This document shows positions 41,574 to 50,872 of a stretch of DNA of 64,000 bases, piece by piece (the stretch's first letter is position 1; every line of letters starts with the position of its first letter). The DNA comes from Quadrisphaera sp. RL12-1S (GTDB lineage: Bacteria > Actinomycetota > Actinomycetes > Actinomycetales > Quadrisphaeraceae). A program made the translations under genes and the position numbers. Location of the stretch: NCBI RefSeq assembly GCF_014270065.1, contig NZ_JACNME010000002.1, positions 124,001-188,000 on the forward strand, in the 5' to 3' direction. A model generated the notes under the pieces. That model searched no databases. It was not told where the DNA came from and saw only the letters and a list, made by a program, of their open reading frames with translations.

Positions 41574-42223
41574 TGCGGGGTCCACCAGTCGAGGACCGCG
41601 CTGACGTGGTGCTCCATGAAGCGCTCGGCCGCGGGGCCGTCGCCGGAGAGCACCAGGTCCAGCAGCTCGTGGTGGTCGACGGCGGAGCGCTCCAGCTCCG
41701 GGCTGCCCACCGCCGCCGCGAGCCCGACCAGGCGGGTCTGGGAGCGCAGCTGGCCCACCACCTGCACGAGGTGGCGGTTGCCGAGCAGGGCCAGCAGCTC
41801 GGAGTGGAACTGCGTGTCGGCGCGCAGGTAGGCGGCGAGGTCGCCGCTGCGGGCGCCGGCCACGATCGCGTCGGCCAGGGCTCTCAGGCGGGGTGCGTGC
41901 TCGGTGACGAGCGCGCACCGCTGGGCGGCCAGCTGCCCCACGGCGGGCGGCTCCAGCAGGCGGCGCACGGCCACGAGGGAGGCGACGTCGTCGCGGTGGA
42001 CCTCGGTGACGCGGAACCCCTTGTTGCGCACGGTGGTGACGAACCCGCGGGCCTCCAGCGCCATCATCGCCTCGCGCACGGGCGTCGCCGAGACGCCGTA
42101 GCGGGCGGCCAGCGCGGGGGCCGAGACCAGCTGGCCGGGCGCCAGCTCCCCGGAGACCACCGCCGCCGCGATGGCCTCCTCGACCTGGTCCCGCAGGCTG
42201 CTGCTGCGCGCCGTGACCGTCAT
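41570..42223 (-). CDS. GntR family regulator, FadR/FCD subfamily
   Basis: 217 residues. The N-terminal winged HTH is at about 10-75 (AIAAAVVSGELAPGQLVSAPALAARYGVSATPVREAMMALEARGFVTTVRNKGFRV). The C-terminal all-helical FCD ligand domain has metal-binding His/Asp positions (ADTQFHSELLALLGN, DHHELLDLVLSGD and the final MEHHVSAVL). Divergent from the hydroxyproline operon across a 48-nt gap containing a CATGT-G-ACATG palindrome, so it is the expected local regulator. Start ATG 42223 with ggaagg-agg 6 nt upstream. Its stop overlaps the aminopeptidase start. The likely effector is hydroxyproline or a pathway intermediate (inference). Confidence 0.9.
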   Translation of the reverse strand: MTVTARSSSLRDQVEEAIAAAVVSGELAPGQLVSAPALAARYGVSATPVREAMMALEARGFVTTVRNKGFRVTEVHRDDVASLVAVRRLLEPPAVGQLAAQRCALVTEHAPRLRALADAIVAGARSGDLAAYLRADTQFHSELLALLGNRHLVQVVGQLRSQTRLVGLAAAVGSPELERSAVDHHELLDLVLSGDGPAAERFMEHHVSAVLDWWTPQ

Positions 42224-42246
42224 CAGCGGCCTCCTTCCCGTAGTGG

Positions 42247-42257
42247 CATGTGACATG
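42247..42257. promoter_or_regulatory. Putative GntR operator between divergent genes
   Basis: CATGT-G-ACATG is a perfect 5-1-5 inverted repeat in the 48-nt region between gntR and the catabolic operon. On the minus strand TACCAT, a possible gntR -10, overlaps it. Bound GntR could block both directions. Confidence 0.5.
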
Positions 42258-42271
42258 GTACTGATGGGGGT

Positions 42272-43525
42272 ATGGCCGTGACACTCCTTTCCCGGCGCGG
42301 GCCGGCCCGCACGGCGGACGTCGTCGTCGTGGGCGCCGGCGTGGTCGGCGCGGCCGTCGCGAGGTCCCTGTCGGTGGGCGGCGCCCGCGTCGTCGTCGTC
42401 GACCGCGGCGAGGCCGCCGGGGGGACCTCCGGCAGCGGCGAGGGCAACCTCCTGGTCTCCGACAAGGGCCCCGGCGCCGAGCTGGCCATGGCCCAGCGCG
42501 CCGTGCAGCTGTGGCCGGTGCTGGCCGCCGAGCTGCGCGAGGAGCTGCGCGCCGGGCTGCCCGGGGGGTTCCCCGACCTCGAGCTGGAGCCGAAGGGCGG
42601 GCTCGTGGTCGCCACCACCGAGGACGGGGCGAGCGCGCTGCGCGCCTTCGCCGCCGCTCAGCGCCCCGCCGGGGTGCGCGCCACCGAGCTCGACGCCGCC
42701 GGGGCCCGCGCGCTGGAGCCGGCGCTCACGCCCGACGTCGCCCTCGCCGTCCACTACCCCGACGACGCGCAGGTGCAGCCCGTGGTGGCCACCGAGGCGC
42801 TGCTGGCCTCCGCGCGCCACCGCGGCGCGGTGGTGCTCACCGGCGCGCAGGTCACCGGGCCCCTGCTGTCGGGGGCACGGGCGGGGGCGCGCCTCGCCGG
42901 GGTCCATACCACCCGCGGGGACGTGGCCGCGGACGCCGTCGTGGTCGCCGCCGGCCCCTGGTCGGGTGAGGTGAGCGCGCTGCTCGGCGCACCCCTGCCG
43001 GTGCTGCCGCGCCGCGGCGTGGTGCTGGTGACCACCCGGCAGCCGCACCAGGTGTTCCGCAAGGTCTACGACGCCGACTACGTGGGCGCCGTCGGCTCCG
43101 GCGACGCCGACCTGCAGACCTCCACCGTGGTGGAGTCGACGGCGTCCGGGACCATCCTCATCGGCTCCTCGCGCGAGCGGGTCGGCTTCGACACCGCGCT
43201 GCGCGTGGAGGTGCTGCGCCGCCTGGCCGCCGGGGCGCTCGCGCTGTTCCCCGGCCTGGCGGGCGTGCCGGTGATGCGCAGCTACGGCGGCTTCCGCCCC
43301 TACGTGCCCGACCACCTGCCCGTCGCCGGCCCCGACCCGCGCCTGCCGGGCCTGTGGCACGCCACCGGCCACGAGGGCGCCGGGATCGGGCTCGCCCCGG
43401 CCACCGGTGAGCTGGTCGCCGACCTGCTCCTCGGACGCGCACCGGTGCTCGACGCCGCCGCGTTCTCCGTGGCCCGCCCCTCGCTGGCGGCCCACCTCGC
43501 CGGCCTGCCGGGGGCGGCGGCGTGA
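42272..43525 (+). CDS. D-hydroxyproline dehydrogenase, FAD (DAO-type) subunit
   Basis: 417 residues. The dinucleotide-binding ADVVVVGAGVVGAAVARSL (about 15-33) and E/D-type VVVVDRG are followed by the DAO-fold substrate domain (GFRPYVPDHLPVAGPDPRLPGLWHATGHEGAGIGLAPATGEL). With the ferredoxin-like and second FAD subunits that follow, it matches the heteromeric D-hydroxyproline dehydrogenase that oxidises cis-4-hydroxy-D-proline to 1-pyrroline-4-hydroxy-2-carboxylate. The GTG of the next gene overlaps its stop (GTGA). First gene of the operon; ATG at 42272. Confidence 0.85.
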   Translation: MAVTLLSRRGPARTADVVVVGAGVVGAAVARSLSVGGARVVVVDRGEAAGGTSGSGEGNLLVSDKGPGAELAMAQRAVQLWPVLAAELREELRAGLPGGFPDLELEPKGGLVVATTEDGASALRAFAAAQRPAGVRATELDAAGARALEPALTPDVALAVHYPDDAQVQPVVATEALLASARHRGAVVLTGAQVTGPLLSGARAGARLAGVHTTRGDVAADAVVVAAGPWSGEVSALLGAPLPVLPRRGVVLVTTRQPHQVFRKVYDADYVGAVGSGDADLQTSTVVESTASGTILIGSSRERVGFDTALRVEVLRRLAAGALALFPGLAGVPVMRSYGGFRPYVPDHLPVAGPDPRLPGLWHATGHEGAGIGLAPATGELVADLLLGRAPVLDAAAFSVARPSLAAHLAGLPGAAA

Positions 43526-43884
43526 GCGCGAGGCGGGTGGACCCGGCCCGCGACGTCGCCAGGACGACGACGGGGGAGCCCGTGACCCTCACCGTCGACG
43601 GCGAGAGCGTGACCGGCGTGCGGGGGCAGAGCATCGCCGGGGTGGTCATGGCCGCGGCGCGCTCGGCGGGCACCGGCGGAGCGCTGCGCCGGACCGCCGG
43701 GGCCGGAGCGCCCCGCGGGGTGTTCTGCGGCATCGGGGTCTGCTTCGACTGCCTCGTCACCGTCGACGGCGTCCGCGACGTGCGGGCCTGCCAGCGGCGC
43801 GCCGCGGAGGGGGCCGTCGTCACCACGCAGGCCGAGCCGCTGCCAGCCCGCGTCGAGGGCGTGGAGGGGGAGCGTCGTGGTTGA
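43522..43884 (+). CDS. D-hydroxyproline dehydrogenase, [2Fe-2S] subunit
   Basis: 120 residues. The plant-type ferredoxin fold has ligands C69, C74, C77 and C90 (GVFCGIGVCFDC, then RACQRR). TLTVDGESVTGVRGQSIAGVVMAA is the usual N-terminal strand and helix of the small subunit of sarcosine/octopine/hydroxyproline dehydrogenases. It passes electrons between the FAD subunits and the respiratory chain. GTGA overlap with the upstream gene and an 8-nt overlap with the downstream one indicate a co-translated complex. Confidence 0.88.
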   Translation: MSARRVDPARDVARTTTGEPVTLTVDGESVTGVRGQSIAGVVMAAARSAGTGGALRRTAGAGAPRGVFCGIGVCFDCLVTVDGVRDVRACQRRAAEGAVVTTQAEPLPARVEGVEGERRG

Positions 43885-45538
43885 GCCGGCCGAGCTGCCT
43901 GGCTCCGCTGGGGCGGGTGCGGGGGTGCGCGACGTCGAGGTGCTCGTCGTCGGGGGAGGGCCCGCCGGGCTCGCCGCCGCGGCCGCCGCCCGCCGCGGCG
44001 GTGCGCACGTGGTGCTGGTGGAGGGCGGGGACGACGTCGGCGGCCAGTACTGGCGGCACCTGCCGGCCGAGCGTCCCGCCGCGGCCGAGGAGCGGCTGCA
44101 CCACGGCTGGTCGACCTTCGCCCGCCTGCGCCGCACCCTCGCCGGCGACCCCGGCTGCGAGCTGTTCACCGGCGCCTCGGTGTGGGCCGTCGAGCCCGGT
44201 GGTGGGCGTGGTGACCTGCCCGGCGCCGGAGCCCTCGTGGTGCGCGTGCTCGTGGCGCCGGCCGGTCAGGCCGACGCCCCCGCGCGCCGGCACCTCGCGC
44301 TGCGTCCCGCGGCGCTCGTCGTCGCCACCGGTGCCCACGACCTCACGCTGCCGTTCCCCGGGTGGGACCTGCCCGGTGTCGTCACCGGCGGCGCTGCGCA
44401 GGCGTTCGCGAAGTCCGAGCGGCTCGCCGTCGGGGAGCGCGTGGTGGTCGCCGGCGCCGGGCCGTTCCTGCTGCCCGTGGCGTCCTCGCTGCTGGCCACC
44501 GGCGCGCGCGTGCTCGAGGTGGCCGAGGCCGCCGGCCCCGCGCAGCTCGCCCGGGGCTGGGGCGCCCACCCGCACCGCCTGCTCACCGGGGGCGGCCCCG
44601 GGCCCTCCGGCGCGAGGCTCTCCGGCGTCGGGGTGCTGGCGGGCAAGACCCGCGAGCTCGCGGGGTACGTCGCCGCGCTCGCCGCCGCCCGCGTGCCGTA
44701 CCGCACCGCCACCGGCGTGGTCGCCGCCCGCGGGGACGGGCGCGTGGAAGAGGTGGTGCTGGCCCGGCTCGACGCCACCTGGGCGCCCGTGCCCGGCACC
44801 GAGCGCGTCGTCGCCGCGGACGCCCTGGCCGTCAGCCACGGCTTCACGCCCCGCCTCGAGGTGGCGCTGGCCGCCGGCGCCGCCGTCGCCGGCTCAGGCG
44901 CCGGCGCGGGGTTCGTCGCCGTCGACGACCGCGGTGCCACCTCGGCCCCCGGGGTCTGGGCCGCAGGGGAGGTCACCGGCATCGGCGGAGCCGACGCCGC
45001 GCTCGTCGAGGGTGCCCTCGCCGGTCTCGCGGCCGCCGAGGCGCTCGGCCACCCCGCGGGCCCGGAGGTCGACGGGCTGCTGCGCCGACGCCGGGTGCTG
45101 CGCGCCTTCGCCGACCGGCTCGCCGCTGCGCACGCCCCCCGTCCCGGGTGGCTCGCCCAGGTCACCGACGACACCGTGGTCTGCCGCTGCGAGGAGGTCA
45201 CGGCCGGTCGCCTGCGCTCGGTCGCGCAGGCCACGGCGAGCGCCGCCGACGCGCCCGCCGGCTCCCGGTCGCTGCGCCTGACCACCCGTGCCGGTCTCGG
45301 GCCCTGCCAGGGCCGGGTCTGCGGCCACGCCGTCGACGCCGTGCTCGGCTGCGGCCTGCCTGCCTCCGCCTCCACCGGCTCCGCCGGCAGCACCCGCCCG
45401 CCGGTGTCCCACCAGCGACGGCCCCTCGCCGTCCCCGTCCGCCTCGGCGAGCTCGCCGACCTGCCACCTGCGACCACACCGACCAGTCCCGCCACCAGCC
45501 AGCCGTCAAGCCACCCCGAGCCCGAGGAGACCCCATGA
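43877..45538 (+). CDS. D-hydroxyproline dehydrogenase, NAD(P)/FAD disulfide-type subunit with BFD domain
   Basis: 553 residues. The first dinucleotide fold is VEVLVVGGGPAGLAAAAAARR (about 20-40), with the second, RVVVAGAGPFLLPVA, near 190. Both fit the pyridine nucleotide-disulfide family without a redox cysteine pair. A BFD-like [2Fe-2S] site (CRCEEVTAG and GPCQGRVCG, about 435-480) is fused at the end, as in the alpha subunits of hydroxyproline and opine dehydrogenases. A Pro/Ser/Thr-rich tail (about 490-553) is not conserved. GTG at 43877; the stop overlaps the ATG of the deaminase gene (ATGA). Confidence 0.87.
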   Translation: MVEPAELPGSAGAGAGVRDVEVLVVGGGPAGLAAAAAARRGGAHVVLVEGGDDVGGQYWRHLPAERPAAAEERLHHGWSTFARLRRTLAGDPGCELFTGASVWAVEPGGGRGDLPGAGALVVRVLVAPAGQADAPARRHLALRPAALVVATGAHDLTLPFPGWDLPGVVTGGAAQAFAKSERLAVGERVVVAGAGPFLLPVASSLLATGARVLEVAEAAGPAQLARGWGAHPHRLLTGGGPGPSGARLSGVGVLAGKTRELAGYVAALAAARVPYRTATGVVAARGDGRVEEVVLARLDATWAPVPGTERVVAADALAVSHGFTPRLEVALAAGAAVAGSGAGAGFVAVDDRGATSAPGVWAAGEVTGIGGADAALVEGALAGLAAAEALGHPAGPEVDGLLRRRRVLRAFADRLAAAHAPRPGWLAQVTDDTVVCRCEEVTAGRLRSVAQATASAADAPAGSRSLRLTTRAGLGPCQGRVCGHAVDAVLGCGLPASASTGSAGSTRPPVSHQRRPLAVPVRLGELADLPPATTPTSPATSQPSSHPEPEETP

Positions 45539-46488
45539 GCATCGACCTGCGCGGCGTCGTCGTCGCCACCGCCCTGCCCTACCGCGAGGACCCGTCCGCA
45601 CCCGCCGGCCTCGCCGTCGACGAGGAGCGCTTCGCCGAGCACTGCGCCTGGCTGCTGGAGAACGGCTGCCGCGGCGTCGGCCCGAACGGCTCACTGGGGG
45701 AGTACTCCTCCCTCACCGACGCCGAGCGGCGCCGCGCGGTGCAGGTCGCCGTCGAGACCGCCCGGACCACGAGCACGCCGTCCGGTGAGCGCGGCATCGT
45801 CGTCGCCGGCGTGCACGCCCCGGGCTGGCACCAGGCCAAGCACTGGGCACAGGTGGCCGCCGAGGACGGCGCCGACGGCCTGCTGTGCCTGCCGCCCACC
45901 CTGTACCGCTCCACCCCGGCCCAGGTGGTGGAGCACTTCGAGCAGGTCGCGAGCGTCGGGCTGCCGGTGATGGTCTACAACAACCCCTTCGACACCAAGG
46001 TCGACCTGGTGCCGTCCCTCGTGGCCGAGATCGCGCAGATCGACAACGTGGTCGCTGTCAAGGAGTTCTCCGGCGACGTGCGCCGCGCGTTCGAGATCGC
46101 CGAGCTGTGCGAGGCCGCCGGCACGCAGATCGACGTCATCGCCGGGGCCGACGACGTGCTCATGGAGCTCATGCTCGACGGCGCCGTCGGCTGGTTCGCC
46201 GGGTTCCCCAACGTCTTCCCCCGCGAGGCCGTGGAGCTGTACGACCTCATGACCGCCGGCCGCTACGAGCAGGCCCGCGCGCTGTACACGCAGCTGGTGG
46301 CCCTGTTCCGCTGGGACTCGCGCACCGAGTTCGTGCAGGCCATCAAGCTGTCGATGGACGTCGTCGGCCGCTACGGCGGCCCTTGCCGCCCGCCGCGCGG
46401 TGCCCTGTCCGCGCAGCAGGTGGCCACCATCACCGCCGAGACCGAGCGCGCCGTCGCCGCGGTCGAGGCGCTGCGCGCGAGCGTCTGA
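45535..46488 (+). CDS. DHDPS/NAL family: 1-pyrroline-4-hydroxy-2-carboxylate deaminase
   Basis: 317 residues of TIM-barrel aldolase family. Landmarks are GVGPNGSLGEYSSLTDAER, Y148 (VMVYNNPF) and the Schiff-base lysine K176 (VVAVKEFSGD). Within a hydroxyproline operon the expected reaction is conversion of 1-pyrroline-4-hydroxy-2-carboxylate to 2-oxoglutarate semialdehyde (2,5-dioxovalerate) plus ammonia. DHDPS homologues with other substrates cannot be excluded from motifs alone; the context decides. ATG at 45535 with gaggaga upstream, overlapping the dehydrogenase stop. The epimerase start follows its stop by one base. Confidence 0.88.
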   Translation: MSIDLRGVVVATALPYREDPSAPAGLAVDEERFAEHCAWLLENGCRGVGPNGSLGEYSSLTDAERRRAVQVAVETARTTSTPSGERGIVVAGVHAPGWHQAKHWAQVAAEDGADGLLCLPPTLYRSTPAQVVEHFEQVASVGLPVMVYNNPFDTKVDLVPSLVAEIAQIDNVVAVKEFSGDVRRAFEIAELCEAAGTQIDVIAGADDVLMELMLDGAVGWFAGFPNVFPREAVELYDLMTAGRYEQARALYTQLVALFRWDSRTEFVQAIKLSMDVVGRYGGPCRPPRGALSAQQVATITAETERAVAAVEALRASV

Positions 46489-46489
46489 G

Positions 46490-47515
46490 GTGCGCGCCTC
46501 CCGCGTCTTCTCCGCTGTCGACTCCCACACCGAGGGCATGCCGACCCGGGTGGTCACCGGCGGCGTCGGGGTGCTTCCCGGTGCCACGATGAACGAGCGG
46601 CGCCTGCACTTCATGGCGCACCTGGACGGCGTGCGGCAGCTGCTCGTCAACGAGCCGCGGGGGCACGCCGCCATGAGCGGGGCGATCCTGCAGCCGCCCA
46701 CCCGGCCCGACGCCGACTGGGGCGTCCTCTACATCGAGGTCTCCGGCTGCCTGCCGATGTGCGGGCACGGCACCATCGGCGTCGCCACCGTGCTGGTGGA
46801 GACGGGCATGGTCACCGTCACCGAACCGGAGACCGTCATCCGCCTCGACACGCCCGCCGGCCTGGTGGTGGCGCGGGTGGCGGTGCGCGACGGTCACGCC
46901 GACGGGGTCACCCTGGAGAACGTCCCGAGCTTCTGCGACCGCCTCGACGAGGTGCTCCACGTGCCGGGCTTCCCCGGTGGCGCCCGTGACGTCCCGTACT
47001 CGCTGGCCTTCGGCGGCAACTTCTACGCCATGGTCGACCTGGACGCCGTCGGGCTGCCCTTCGACCGCGCACACCAGCACGAGATCTCCGCGGCAGGGCT
47101 GGCGATCATGGACGCGCTCAACACGACAGCGCCCCCGCACCACCCGACCATCGACGGCGTCGACCACTGCCACCACGTGGAGCTCATCGCCCCCGGCTCC
47201 GACGCCCGGCTGTCACGGCACGCCATGGCCATCCACCCCGGGTGGTTCGACAGGTCGCCCTGCGGCACGGGCACCTCGGCGCGGATGGCCGAGCTGTGGG
47301 CCCGCGGCGAGCTGGCGCTGGGCCAGGACTTCGTCAACGAGTCCTTCATCGGCTCCCGCTTCACGGGCCGGCTCGTCGCCGAGACGACCGTGGGGGAGGG
47401 TGAGCATCAGCGGGCCGCCGTCGTCCCCACCATCACCGGCCGCGCGTGGGTGACGGGGATGGGGCAGTACCTGCTGGACCCGACCGACCCGTTCCCCACC
47501 GGCTTCACCTTCTGA
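46490..47515 (+). CDS. 4-hydroxyproline 2-epimerase (proline racemase family)
   Basis: 341 residues. The two catalytic cysteines of the proline racemase family are both present: C91 (LPMCGHGTIG) and C258 (SPCGTGTSARM). This separates true racemases/epimerases from the dehydratases with Thr at the second position. SAVDSHTEGMPTRVV is the family N-terminus. It converts trans-4-hydroxy-L-proline to cis-4-hydroxy-D-proline, the substrate of the operon's dehydrogenase. GTG at 46490 directly after the deaminase stop. Confidence 0.92.
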   Translation: MRASRVFSAVDSHTEGMPTRVVTGGVGVLPGATMNERRLHFMAHLDGVRQLLVNEPRGHAAMSGAILQPPTRPDADWGVLYIEVSGCLPMCGHGTIGVATVLVETGMVTVTEPETVIRLDTPAGLVVARVAVRDGHADGVTLENVPSFCDRLDEVLHVPGFPGGARDVPYSLAFGGNFYAMVDLDAVGLPFDRAHQHEISAAGLAIMDALNTTAPPHHPTIDGVDHCHHVELIAPGSDARLSRHAMAIHPGWFDRSPCGTGTSARMAELWARGELALGQDFVNESFIGSRFTGRLVAETTVGEGEHQRAAVVPTITGRAWVTGMGQYLLDPTDPFPTGFTF

Positions 47516-47546
47516 CCCGCGTCCGCACCACCGGAGGACCACCCCT

Positions 47547-49124
47547 GTGAGCACCACCAGCCCCGCCCCCCGTCCCGCCGTCGAGGAGGTGGCGGCCCGG
47601 GCCGCCGCCGTCGCCCCGGTGCTGGCCGCCACCGCGCCGGCGCAGCTGGCCGCCGGGCTGCGCGCCGCGGCCGCCGCGCTGCGGGCCGACGCCGACCGGC
47701 TCGTCGCGACCGCCGCCGAGGAGACCGGCCTCGCCCCCGCCCCGCGGCTGCGCGGTGAGCTGGAGCGCACCGCCGTGCAGCTGGAGATGTTCTCCCAGGT
47801 GGCCCTCGACGGCTCCCACCTCGACGCGCGCATCGACGAGGCCGACCCGGGCTTCCGCCCGGTGCCCCGCCCGGACCTGCGCCGCATGCTCGTGCCGCTG
47901 GGCCCGGTGCTCGTCTTCGCCGCGAGCAACTTCCCGTTCGCGTTCTCCGTGGCCGGCGGCGACACCGCCGCCGCGCTGGCCGCCGGCTGCCCCGTGGTGG
48001 TCAAGGCGCACCCGGGCCACCCGCGCCTGTCCGCCGCCGTCACCGAGGTGGTCCGCGCCGCGCTGGAGGGTGCGGGGCTGCCACGGGACGCCTTGCAGCT
48101 GGCCGGGCTCCCCGGCGCCGAGGGACCCGACGACGACGGCGTGGCCGCCGGCGTGGCGCTGCTGCGCGACGAGCGCATCGCCGCGGCCTCCTTCACCGGG
48201 TCCCAGCGGGCCGGCCGCCACCTCGCGGACGTGGCCGCCTCCCGCCGCCGGCCGATCCCCTTCTACGGGGAGCTGGGGTCCACCAACCCCGTGGTGGTGA
48301 CCCCCGGCGCGCTGGCGGCGACCACGGCCGAGGCGTTCGCCACCGCGTACGCGACCAGCGCCACCGGGTCGGCGGGACAGCTGTGCACCCAGCCGGGCTT
48401 CGTGCTCGTGCCGGCCGGCGCCCTCGACGCCGACGGGGGAGAGCTGCTCGCCGCGCTCGAGCGGGCCTTCTCCGCGGTGCCCGAGCACCGGCTGCTGCAC
48501 CCCGGCATCGCCGCCGGGTACGCCGCCCGCCGCGAGGCGGTGCTCGCCAGCGCCGGTGTCGACGTCGTCGTCGCCGGTGGTGTCCGCGACAGCGACGACG
48601 GCGGCAGCGGCCAGGTGTGGACCACCCCGACGCTCGTGCGCACCACGCTGGACGCGCTGCTCGCCGCCGGACCCGAGCTGCGCGAGGAGGCGTTCGGCCC
48701 GCTGTCGGTGCTGGTCGAGCACCCGGGCGTGGACGCGGTGGCCGCCGCCGTCCCCCACCTCTACGAGGGCGAGCTCACCGCGGGCCTGCACGTCACCCCC
48801 GAGGAGGCGCAGACCGCCCCGGTGGCCGCGCTGGTGGCGGCGCTCAGCCGGGTCGCCGGGCGGGTGCTCTTCAACGGCTGGCCCACGGGCGTGTCGGTGA
48901 CCCCGGCCATGCAGCACGGCGGCCCGTACCCCGCCACCACCGACGCCGGGCGCACCACGTCGGTCGGCACCGCGGCGGTCACCCGGTTCCTGCGGCCGGT
49001 CACCTTCCAGGACGCCCCGCAGGCCGTGCTGCCACCGGCCCTGCGCGACGACGACCCGTGGGGCGTGCCGCGGACGGTGTCCCGGGCGGGGGAGTCAGCG
49101 GGCTGGGGGGCTGTGCAGGGCTGA
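47547..49124 (+). CDS. Aldehyde dehydrogenase, 2,5-dioxovalerate dehydrogenase type
   Basis: 525 residues. Catalytic C280 ([13 protein letters not shown]) and general base E242 ([13 protein letters not shown]) mark the ALDH fold; ELGSTNP and [11 protein letters not shown] are characteristic of the alpha-ketoglutaric semialdehyde dehydrogenase branch. It oxidises 2-oxoglutarate semialdehyde to 2-oxoglutarate, the last step of hydroxyproline breakdown, feeding the TCA cycle. An Ala-rich N-terminus starts at GTG 47547 with ggagga about 8 nt upstream. Last enzyme of the operon; a small GC hairpin follows. Confidence 0.92.
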   Translation: MSTTSPAPRPAVEEVAARAAAVAPVLAATAPAQLAAGLRAAAAALRADADRLVATAAEETGLAPAPRLRGELERTAVQLEMFSQVALDGSHLDARIDEADPGFRPVPRPDLRRMLVPLGPVLVFAASNFPFAFSVAGGDTAAALAAGCPVVVKAHPGHPRLSAAVTEVVRAALEGAGLPRDALQLAGLPGAEGPDDDGVAAGVALLRDERIAAASFTGSQRAGRHLADVAASRRRPIPFYGELGSTNPVVVTPGALAATTAEAFATAYATSATGSAGQLCTQPGFVLVPAGALDADGGELLAALERAFSAVPEHRLLHPGIAAGYAARREAVLASAGVDVVVAGGVRDSDDGGSGQVWTTPTLVRTTLDALLAAGPELREEAFGPLSVLVEHPGVDAVAAAVPHLYEGELTAGLHVTPEEAQTAPVAALVAALSRVAGRVLFNGWPTGVSVTPAMQHGGPYPATTDAGRTTSVGTAAVTRFLRPVTFQDAPQAVLPPALRDDDPWGVPRTVSRAGESAGWGAVQG

Positions 49125-49127
49125 CGC

Positions 49128-49143
49128 GCCCCGGGCCGGGGGC
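49128..49143 (+). terminator. Short GC hairpin after the hydroxyproline operon
   Basis: GCCCC (49128-49132) and GGGGC (49139-49143) pair around a 6-nt loop, 4 nt after the aldehyde dehydrogenase stop. Weak by itself. Confidence 0.35.
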
Positions 49144-49233
49144 CTGCTGGGGGACGTCGGGGGTCAGACCTCCAGAGGAGGGTCGGGTCTGCCGATGGAG
49201 CAGAGCACCTTCCCTCGCTCCTGGAGGACCCCC

Positions 49234-50820
49234 GTGGCCCACCGCCTCGCCAACCTCAAGATCGCCAAGAAGCTGGCCCTCGGCTTCGGCGTGGTCTGCC
49301 TGCTGCTGCTCACCGTCTCCACGATCGGCGTGGTCAGGCTGGGGGAGGCGCAGGCCAACCTCAAGGCGCTGGCCGGAAGCGGCCTGGCGTCCGTCGAGTC
49401 CGCCGACAAGACCGCTCTGGCCTTCTCCCAGGCCCGCTTCGACCTGGCCAACGCCGCGCTCACCCCCGACGCCGCCGGCACCGCGAAGGCCGTGGCGACG
49501 CTCGACGCCGACCAGAAGGCCCTCGACGCGCAGTGGACCGCCTACCTGGCGTCGGCCCCGGCCAGCACCGCGGCCCAGCAGCAGGCCTACACCAGCGCCC
49601 TGGCCGAGTGGCGCACCGCGGCACAGCAGCTCATCCCCCTGGCCGAGGCCAACGACCTCAACGGGTTCGTGGCCCTGCGAGCGAAGGCCGCCACGCCCGC
49701 CGCGAACGCCGCCTCGGCCGCGCTCGCCGACATCGCCGTCAGCGAGAACGAGGCCGCGGCGACGATGGCGCAGCAGGGCCAGGACGCCTACCGCTCGGCG
49801 GTCGCGGTGCTGGTGGGCTGCTCCCTGGCGGCCCTCGTGCTCGCCGTGGTCATCGGCTCCCTCGTGTCCCGCTCGGTGACGCGCCCCCTGGGCCGGGTGG
49901 TCGAGGTCATGGCCGGCGTCGCCCAGGGCCGGCTGGACCGCCAGGTCGGGCTCGGCACGCGCGACGAGGTGGGCCAGCTGGCCGCCGCCGCCGACGCGAC
50001 CATCAGCGCGCTGTCGACGGCGATGCAGGAGATCACCACCGAGGCCCGCTCCCTGGCCACGGCCTCGGCCTCCCTGTCCAGCGTGTCCACCCAGATGGCC
50101 TCCGGCGCCGAGGAGGCCGCCACCCAGACCCAGGTCGTCTCGGCAGCCTCCGAGCAGGTCACCGCCTCCATCTCCACCGTCGCCGCCGCCGGGGAGGAGA
50201 TGACCGCCGCCATCGCCCAGATCGCCTCGGCCACCGCCGACGCCTCGGCGATGGCCTCCTCGGCGGTCAGCGCCGCCGGCGCAGCCGGGACCGCCATCGA
50301 GCGCCTCGGGGTCTCCTCCCGCGAGATCGGTGACGTGGTCAAGCTCATCACCTCCATCGCCGAGCAGACCAACCTCCTCGCCCTCAACGCCACCATCGAG
50401 GCCGCCCGCGCCGGTGAGCTGGGCAAGGGCTTCGCGGTGGTGGCCGGGGAGGTCAAGGAGCTGGCCCGACAGACCGCCCAGGCCACCGAGGAGATCGTGG
50501 GCAAGGTGACCGCCACCCAGGCCGACACCGCCGCCGCGGCCTCAGCGGTCACCCAGATCGGTGAGGTCATCGCCCGCATCGACGAGGTGCAGTCGACCAT
50601 CGCCGCGGCGGTGGAGGAGCAGTCGGCGACCACCTCGGAGATGGTCCGCAACGTCACCGAGATCTCCACCGGCTCGGCGCAGATCTCCGCGAACGTCTCC
50701 GACATCGCCGCGGGCACCGAGCAGAACCGGGAGTCCGCCGGGCACACCGCCACCACCGCCGGGTCCCTGGCGGCCTCGGCCAGCCGGCTGCAGGAGCTCA
50801 CGGGCCGCTTCACCGTCTGA
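49234..50820 (+). CDS. Methyl-accepting chemotaxis protein
   Basis: 528 residues. TM1 is at about 14-36 ([21 protein letters not shown]). A ~150-residue helical periplasmic sensor of the four-helix-bundle type follows, then TM2 at about 187-210, then HAMP ([24 protein letters not shown]). The cytoplasmic signalling hairpin contains [38 protein letters not shown] (about 372-410), which contacts CheA/CheW. No C-terminal CheR tether is seen. GTG at 49234 is chosen because GGAGGA lies 6 nt upstream; an in-frame ATG at 49195 has none. Lying right behind the hydroxyproline operon, it may sense related compounds (inference). Confidence 0.92.
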   Translation: MAHRLANLKIAKKLALGFGVVCLLLLTVSTIGVVRLGEAQANLKALAGSGLASVESADKTALAFSQARFDLANAALTPDAAGTAKAVATLDADQKALDAQWTAYLASAPASTAAQQQAYTSALAEWRTAAQQLIPLAEANDLNGFVALRAKAATPAANAASAALADIAVSENEAAATMAQQGQDAYRSAVAVLVGCSLAALVLAVVIGSLVSRSVTRPLGRVVEVMAGVAQGRLDRQVGLGTRDEVGQLAAAADATISALSTAMQEITTEARSLATASASLSSVSTQMASGAEEAATQTQVVSAASEQVTASISTVAAAGEEMTAAIAQIASATADASAMASSAVSAAGAAGTAIERLGVSSREIGDVVKLITSIAEQTNLLALNATIEAARAGELGKGFAVVAGEVKELARQTAQATEEIVGKVTATQADTAAAASAVTQIGEVIARIDEVQSTIAAAVEEQSATTSEMVRNVTEISTGSAQISANVSDIAAGTEQNRESAGHTATTAGSLAASASRLQELTGRFTV

Positions 50821-50827
50821 GGGCTCC

Positions 50828-50872
50828 CCGCCGTCAGCCCGCCGTCACCCCCGCCGTCACCTCCGCCGTCAC
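50828..50872. repeat. Four CCGCCGTCA(C/G) repeats between convergent genes
   Basis: Copies begin at 50828, 50839, 50851 and 50863, spaced 11-12 nt, filling the short gap between the chemoreceptor and amidohydrolase genes and reaching the latter's stop codon. No hairpin is obvious. Confidence 0.6.

Noticed and set aside
44362-46488. A 708-residue fusion containing the DHDPS-family enzyme
   Set aside because: The upstream part is an Arg/Gly-rich shadow of the dehydrogenase subunit. The ATG at 45535 with a Shine-Dalgarno and an ATGA overlap is the real start.
50828-50872. The four spaced CCGCCGTCA repeats as a CRISPR array
   Set aside because: Units are 10 nt with 1-2 nt between them, far too short for repeats and spacers, and no cas genes are nearby.
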